A stretch of DNA of 17,332 nt, from contig JAGSHA010000026.1 of assembly GCA_023954795.1 (NCBI GenBank), forward strand, positions 1 through 17,332, given 5' to 3'. Source of the DNA: Oceanospirillaceae bacterium. Its GTDB lineage: Bacteria > Pseudomonadota > Gammaproteobacteria > Pseudomonadales > Balneatricaceae. Each line of letters starts with the position of its first letter. Positions within the stretch are counted from its first letter, which is position 1. This document shows, one piece after another, positions 14,803-17,332 of the stretch. A program made the position numbers and the translations under genes. Under the pieces are notes generated by a model. It saw only the letters and a list, made by a program, of their open reading frames with translations. It had not been told where the DNA came from and ran no database searches.

Positions 14803-15965
14803 TGACAGACCAACCCTCCCCTTTTGGTGACATCTCAGTCGAAACGTTTCTGCAAGAATACTGGCAGAAAAAACCGCTACTGATCCGTAATGCCTTTCCC
14901 GATCTGGAAGCACCTGTAGGTGCAGACGAACTGGCTGGATTGGCGTGCGAAGAAGATGTCGAAGCACGTCTCGTCATTCAAGGACCGGAAGAAGATCAGT
15001 GGGAACTGAAACACGGCCCCTTCAACGAAGAAACCTTTGCTGCGTTGCCTGAAGACAACTGGACCTTGCTGGTTCAGGCCGTTGACCATTGGGTACCTGA
15101 AGCAAATGACATCGTTGAGCAGTTCCGTTTTATTCCCAACTGGCGTTACGACGACCTGATGGTGAGCTTCGCCAGCCAAGGAGGCGGGGTTGGACCTCAT
15201 TACGATAATTACGATGTATTCCTGATTCAGACACAGGGCAAACGTCGCTGGGAAGTGGGAGGTTTCTTTGATCAGAACTCTCCACGTCGCCCCAATATGC
15301 CTGTGATGATCATTCCAGACTGGGAAGCTGAGAACACCTGGGTACTGGAACCGGGAGATATGCTGTACATCCCACCACAGGTTGGCCACAACGGCGTCAG
15401 CGAAAGCGATGACTGCATGACCTATTCTGTAGGTTTCCGTGCACCGTCTCACGCAGAAATTTTGCGTAGCTTCACTGACTTTGTGGGAGAGAAACTCACA
15501 TCGGAATCTCGCTATACCGATCCAGACTTAAAGCTGCAGGATAATCCCGGGCAGATTGAAGCTGAATCGTTGCAGCAGATACGTGGCATCTTTAACCAGT
15601 ACCTGAACGATGACGCGCAGTTATCGAAATGGCTGGGGGAATTTGTGACTGATCCAAAATATCCGGATCTGGACCAAGCACCTAACGAAGAGATCTCTCT
15701 GGAACAGTTACAGGAAACACTCGCGGACGGCGACCTGCTACTGAGCCGCAACGAAGGCAGTCGTTTCTCTTTCTTTCAGCTACCTGAAAACCAGGTTCGG
15801 CTGTTTGTAGACGGCGAAAGCTTCCTGTGTGAGGGCGCGACCTGCTCACTCGCCACCTCTTTATGCCAGAACCCGAACATTGTGATCAATCAGGGCGACT
15901 GGTCTGATGAGGCACTGAAAATCTTGGTTCAGTTGCTGAATCAAGGCTCCGTTTACTGCGAGTAA
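14802..15965 (+). CDS. roxA: Ribosomal protein L16 arginine 3-hydroxylase
   Basis: RoxA (YcfD) is a JmjC/cupin-fold Fe(II)- and 2-oxoglutarate-dependent oxygenase that hydroxylates an arginine of ribosomal protein L16 (Arg81 in E. coli). The 387-residue product contains the metal triad H133, D135 (in GPHYDNYDVFLIQ) and H196 (in PPQVGHNGVSES), with the GDMLYIPP strand before the second histidine. The YWQKKPLLIRNAF N-terminus and the C-terminal helical and winged-helix region are typical of the bacterial family. It begins in the stop codon of the small upstream gene and has no clear ribosome binding site of its own. E. coli ycfD also lies near purB, after phoPQ. Confidence 0.95.
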   Translation: MTDQPSPFGDISVETFLQEYWQKKPLLIRNAFPDLEAPVGADELAGLACEEDVEARLVIQGPEEDQWELKHGPFNEETFAALPEDNWTLLVQAVDHWVPEANDIVEQFRFIPNWRYDDLMVSFASQGGGVGPHYDNYDVFLIQTQGKRRWEVGGFFDQNSPRRPNMPVMIIPDWEAENTWVLEPGDMLYIPPQVGHNGVSESDDCMTYSVGFRAPSHAEILRSFTDFVGEKLTSESRYTDPDLKLQDNPGQIEAESLQQIRGIFNQYLNDDAQLSKWLGEFVTDPKYPDLDQAPNEEISLEQLQETLADGDLLLSRNEGSRFSFFQLPENQVRLFVDGESFLCEGATCSLATSLCQNPNIVINQGDWSDEALKILVQLLNQGSVYCE

Positions 15966-15980
15966 CGCGGCTCCTCTCTA

Positions 15981-16010
15981 TGCCGGAATACGCCTTATGC
16001 GTTTCCGGCA
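15981..16010. terminator. Stem-loop between convergent roxA and the LysR gene
   Basis: TGCCGGAA (15981-15988) and TTCCGGCA (16003-16010) pair perfectly. After a bulged T, ACGC (15990-15993) pairs with GCGT (15999-16002) around loop CTTAT, which contains the stop codon of the LysR gene (TAA, minus strand 15997-15995). No U-tract is present on either strand. Confidence 0.5.
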
Positions 16011-16954
16011 GCCTCCTCTTCCACCGATTTTGCGACCTCCACGATTAAGCGGCGAATCCACTTGTGTGCACTGTTGTGCTGCAGAAGCGGACTCCATGCC
16101 ATCTTGAGCTCGAATGGTGCTATTTCAAAAGGCGGTTCTTTAATCACCAGATTGGGATTTCCTTCCTGCGCAACGGCCGCTTTTGTAGGTATCGTCACAA
16201 CCAGTGATTTCTGCTGCGCCAACAATGCCGCTGACTGATAGTGCCGGGTGAAGACCGTAATGTGCCGCTGACGACCGATTCGCTGCAGCGCTTCATCCAC
16301 CCAACCAAGACGCTTGGTATCCTTGGGCGTTAGCCCCATCCCCGCACCCATACCCGTTTTACTGACCCAAACATGATTCGCCTGCAAATACGCATCCAGC
16401 GAAAACCGATCCACAATTGGGTTTTCGGCACTTAACAGGCAGGAGAAACTATCACGCCATAATGTCACCTGATGAAACGACTGCGGCATGGAGTCAAAAC
16501 GGTTTATAACCAGATCGACCTGACCGCGCTCAACCTCCAGAAAACTCATGTCACTAGGAGTCAGGATATCCAGCACCACTTCCGGTGCTTCATCGCGTAA
16601 ACGCTCCAGTAAACGCGGCAACAACGTTGATTCCCCGTAATCACTGGTCATGATCCTGAAAACCCGATCACTGGACGCCGCATCAAATTCCTTATTGGGC
16701 TCGACCGCTTGCTCAATTGTCGCCAGTACCTGCCGAATGAGCGGCTGAAGCGCCTGTGCACGCTCAGTCGGCATCATCCCTTCGCTACTACGTACCAGCA
16801 ACGGATCATCAAAGGTCTCCCGCAATCGGCGCAGCCCGTTGCTCATAGCCGGCTGCGTAATACCGAGCACGCTGGCTGACCGCGTCACATTACGTTCCCT
16901 TAATAAGACATCCAGATACACCAGCAGATTAAGATCAATCCGTTCCAGATTCAT
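15995..16954 (-). CDS. LysR-family transcriptional regulator
   Basis: The 319-residue product is a full-length LysR-type regulator. The N-terminal winged helix has the HTH at about 22-45 (NVTRSASVLGITQPAMSNGLRRLR), followed by the linker helix and a two-lobed effector domain from about residue 95. The opening MNLERIDLNLLVYLDVLLRERN resembles the NodD/SyrM-like branch; the effector cannot be read from sequence. Its ATG has GAGGG (minus strand 16965-16961) as ribosome binding site. It is divergent from aceA across 198 bp containing a palindrome. Regulators of this family often control the divergent gene, so a role in glyoxylate-shunt control is a reasonable but untested inference. Confidence 0.93.
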   Translation of the reverse strand: MNLERIDLNLLVYLDVLLRERNVTRSASVLGITQPAMSNGLRRLRETFDDPLLVRSSEGMMPTERAQALQPLIRQVLATIEQAVEPNKEFDAASSDRVFRIMTSDYGESTLLPRLLERLRDEAPEVVLDILTPSDMSFLEVERGQVDLVINRFDSMPQSFHQVTLWRDSFSCLLSAENPIVDRFSLDAYLQANHVWVSKTGMGAGMGLTPKDTKRLGWVDEALQRIGRQRHITVFTRHYQSAALLAQQKSLVVTIPTKAAVAQEGNPNLVIKEPPFEIAPFELKMAWSPLLQHNSAHKWIRRLIVEVAKSVEEEAAGNA

Positions 16955-17012
16955 AAATCACCCTCTCGCAGACTGACTGACTCGGCCACGTAACTATTTG
17001 GAAACACTAAAC

Positions 17013-17027
17013 GAATGTATCACATTC
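17013..17027. promoter_or_regulatory. Palindrome in the lysR/aceA divergent region
   Basis: GAATGT (17013-17018), ATC, ACATTC (17022-17027) is a perfect inverted repeat, 58 bp upstream of the LysR start and about 125 bp upstream of aceA. It is a candidate operator for the LysR protein, though it lacks the classical T-N11-A form. A weak aceA promoter may lie downstream (TTCATT 17061-17066, 17 bp, TAGTAT 17084-17089). Confidence 0.4.
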
Positions 17028-17152
17028 ATGAAAATAATACCCAAGATAACCACCATTTATTTCATTTATGCAGTCGAGCACATTAGTATTGATCTCGTTC
17101 CCGAATTGAGCGGCCACAACACAGGCTGCCCCCAAATGATGAAGGATTAACC

Positions 17153-17332
17153 ATGTCTACACTAAATAAAGATATCGACAGCATCTCCGCACTGAAAGCG
17201 GATGCCGGTAGCCCTTGGGATGCCATCAACCCAGAATCTGCTGCGCGCATGCGTGCCCAGAACAAATTCAAAACTGGCCTGGACATCGCTAAGTACACTG
17301 CTGGCATCATGCGTCGTGACATGGCTGAGTTC
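17153..17332 (+). CDS. aceA: Isocitrate lyase, N-terminal part
   Basis: Isocitrate lyase cleaves isocitrate to glyoxylate and succinate, the first step of the glyoxylate shunt used on acetate and fatty acids. Only the first 60 codons are in the window, all open. They include SPWDAINPESAARMRAQN and KFKTGLDIAKYTAGIMRRDM, matching the N-terminus of the approximately 530-residue Pseudomonas-type enzyme rather than the shorter E. coli form. The ATG at 17153 has AAGGA at 17142-17146, six bases upstream. Codon choice is strongly biased, as for highly expressed genes. The gene is divergent from the LysR regulator and truncated by the window edge. Confidence 0.92.
   Translation, partial: MSTLNKDIDSISALKADAGSPWDAINPESAARMRAQNKFKTGLDIAKYTAGIMRRDMAEF

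Noticed and set aside
16971..16982. Three tandem GACT units
   Set aside because: Too short to be a meaningful repeat; not inside a coding frame or a promoter element.
17009..17027. CRP site suggested by TCACATTC in the lysR/aceA region
   Set aside because: Only one half-site is present; the TGTGA half is absent at the required spacing.

Overview
The window reads as a stretch of core chromosome from a gammaproteobacterium. Gene content and order point to a marine Oceanospirillales-like organism (inference). trxB–aat–bpt–infA–clpA–clpS–cspD–icd follows the Pseudomonas arrangement. icd–rluE–nudJ–mnmA–hflD–purB follows both Pseudomonas and E. coli. aceA at the right edge encodes the long Pseudomonas-type isocitrate lyase N-terminus. 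I see no mobile elements, phage genes, CRISPR array, rRNA or tRNA genes. Twenty protein genes are complete and one, aceA, runs off the right edge.

Layout. Positions 1-303 are a left flank and trxB upstream region. A rightward block 304-3062 holds trxB, aat, bpt and infA. A leftward pair clpS-clpA occupies 5723-3096. cspD (5967-6176, +) converges on icd (7633-6380, -) across a classic bidirectional terminator. rluE (+) converges on moaE (8881-8423, -). A rightward group nudJ-mnmA-hflD (8997-11256) is followed by purB (11487-12851, own promoter and strong terminator). A tight rightward operon then runs alpha/beta hydrolase – TrmJ-like methyltransferase – 89-residue unknown – roxA (12931-15965). 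A LysR-type regulator (16954-15995, -) is divergent from aceA (17153 onward).

How the genes fit together. Two themes dominate. The first is the bacterial N-degron pathway: Aat and Bpt attach leucine or phenylalanine to protein N-termini, ClpS recognises these, and ClpA unfolds the substrate; all four are encoded within about 4.5 kb. The second is translation and its modification machinery: infA, rluE (23S rRNA pseudouridine), mnmA (tRNA 2-thiouridine), a TrmJ-like tRNA methyltransferase and roxA (ribosomal protein L16 hydroxylase). The isocitrate branch point is also represented at both ends of the right half, by icd and aceA.

Nothing here is clearly a new biological system. The most unusual pattern is that three of the four convergent gene pairs carry a strong stem-loop whose loop contains the stop codon of the minus-strand gene, without an obvious U-tract. 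Other points of interest are several perfect palindromes in divergent or promoter regions, the unrecognised 89-residue protein between trmJ and roxA, an orphan moaE inserted into an otherwise conserved block, and an alpha/beta hydrolase lacking the usual acidic residue position.
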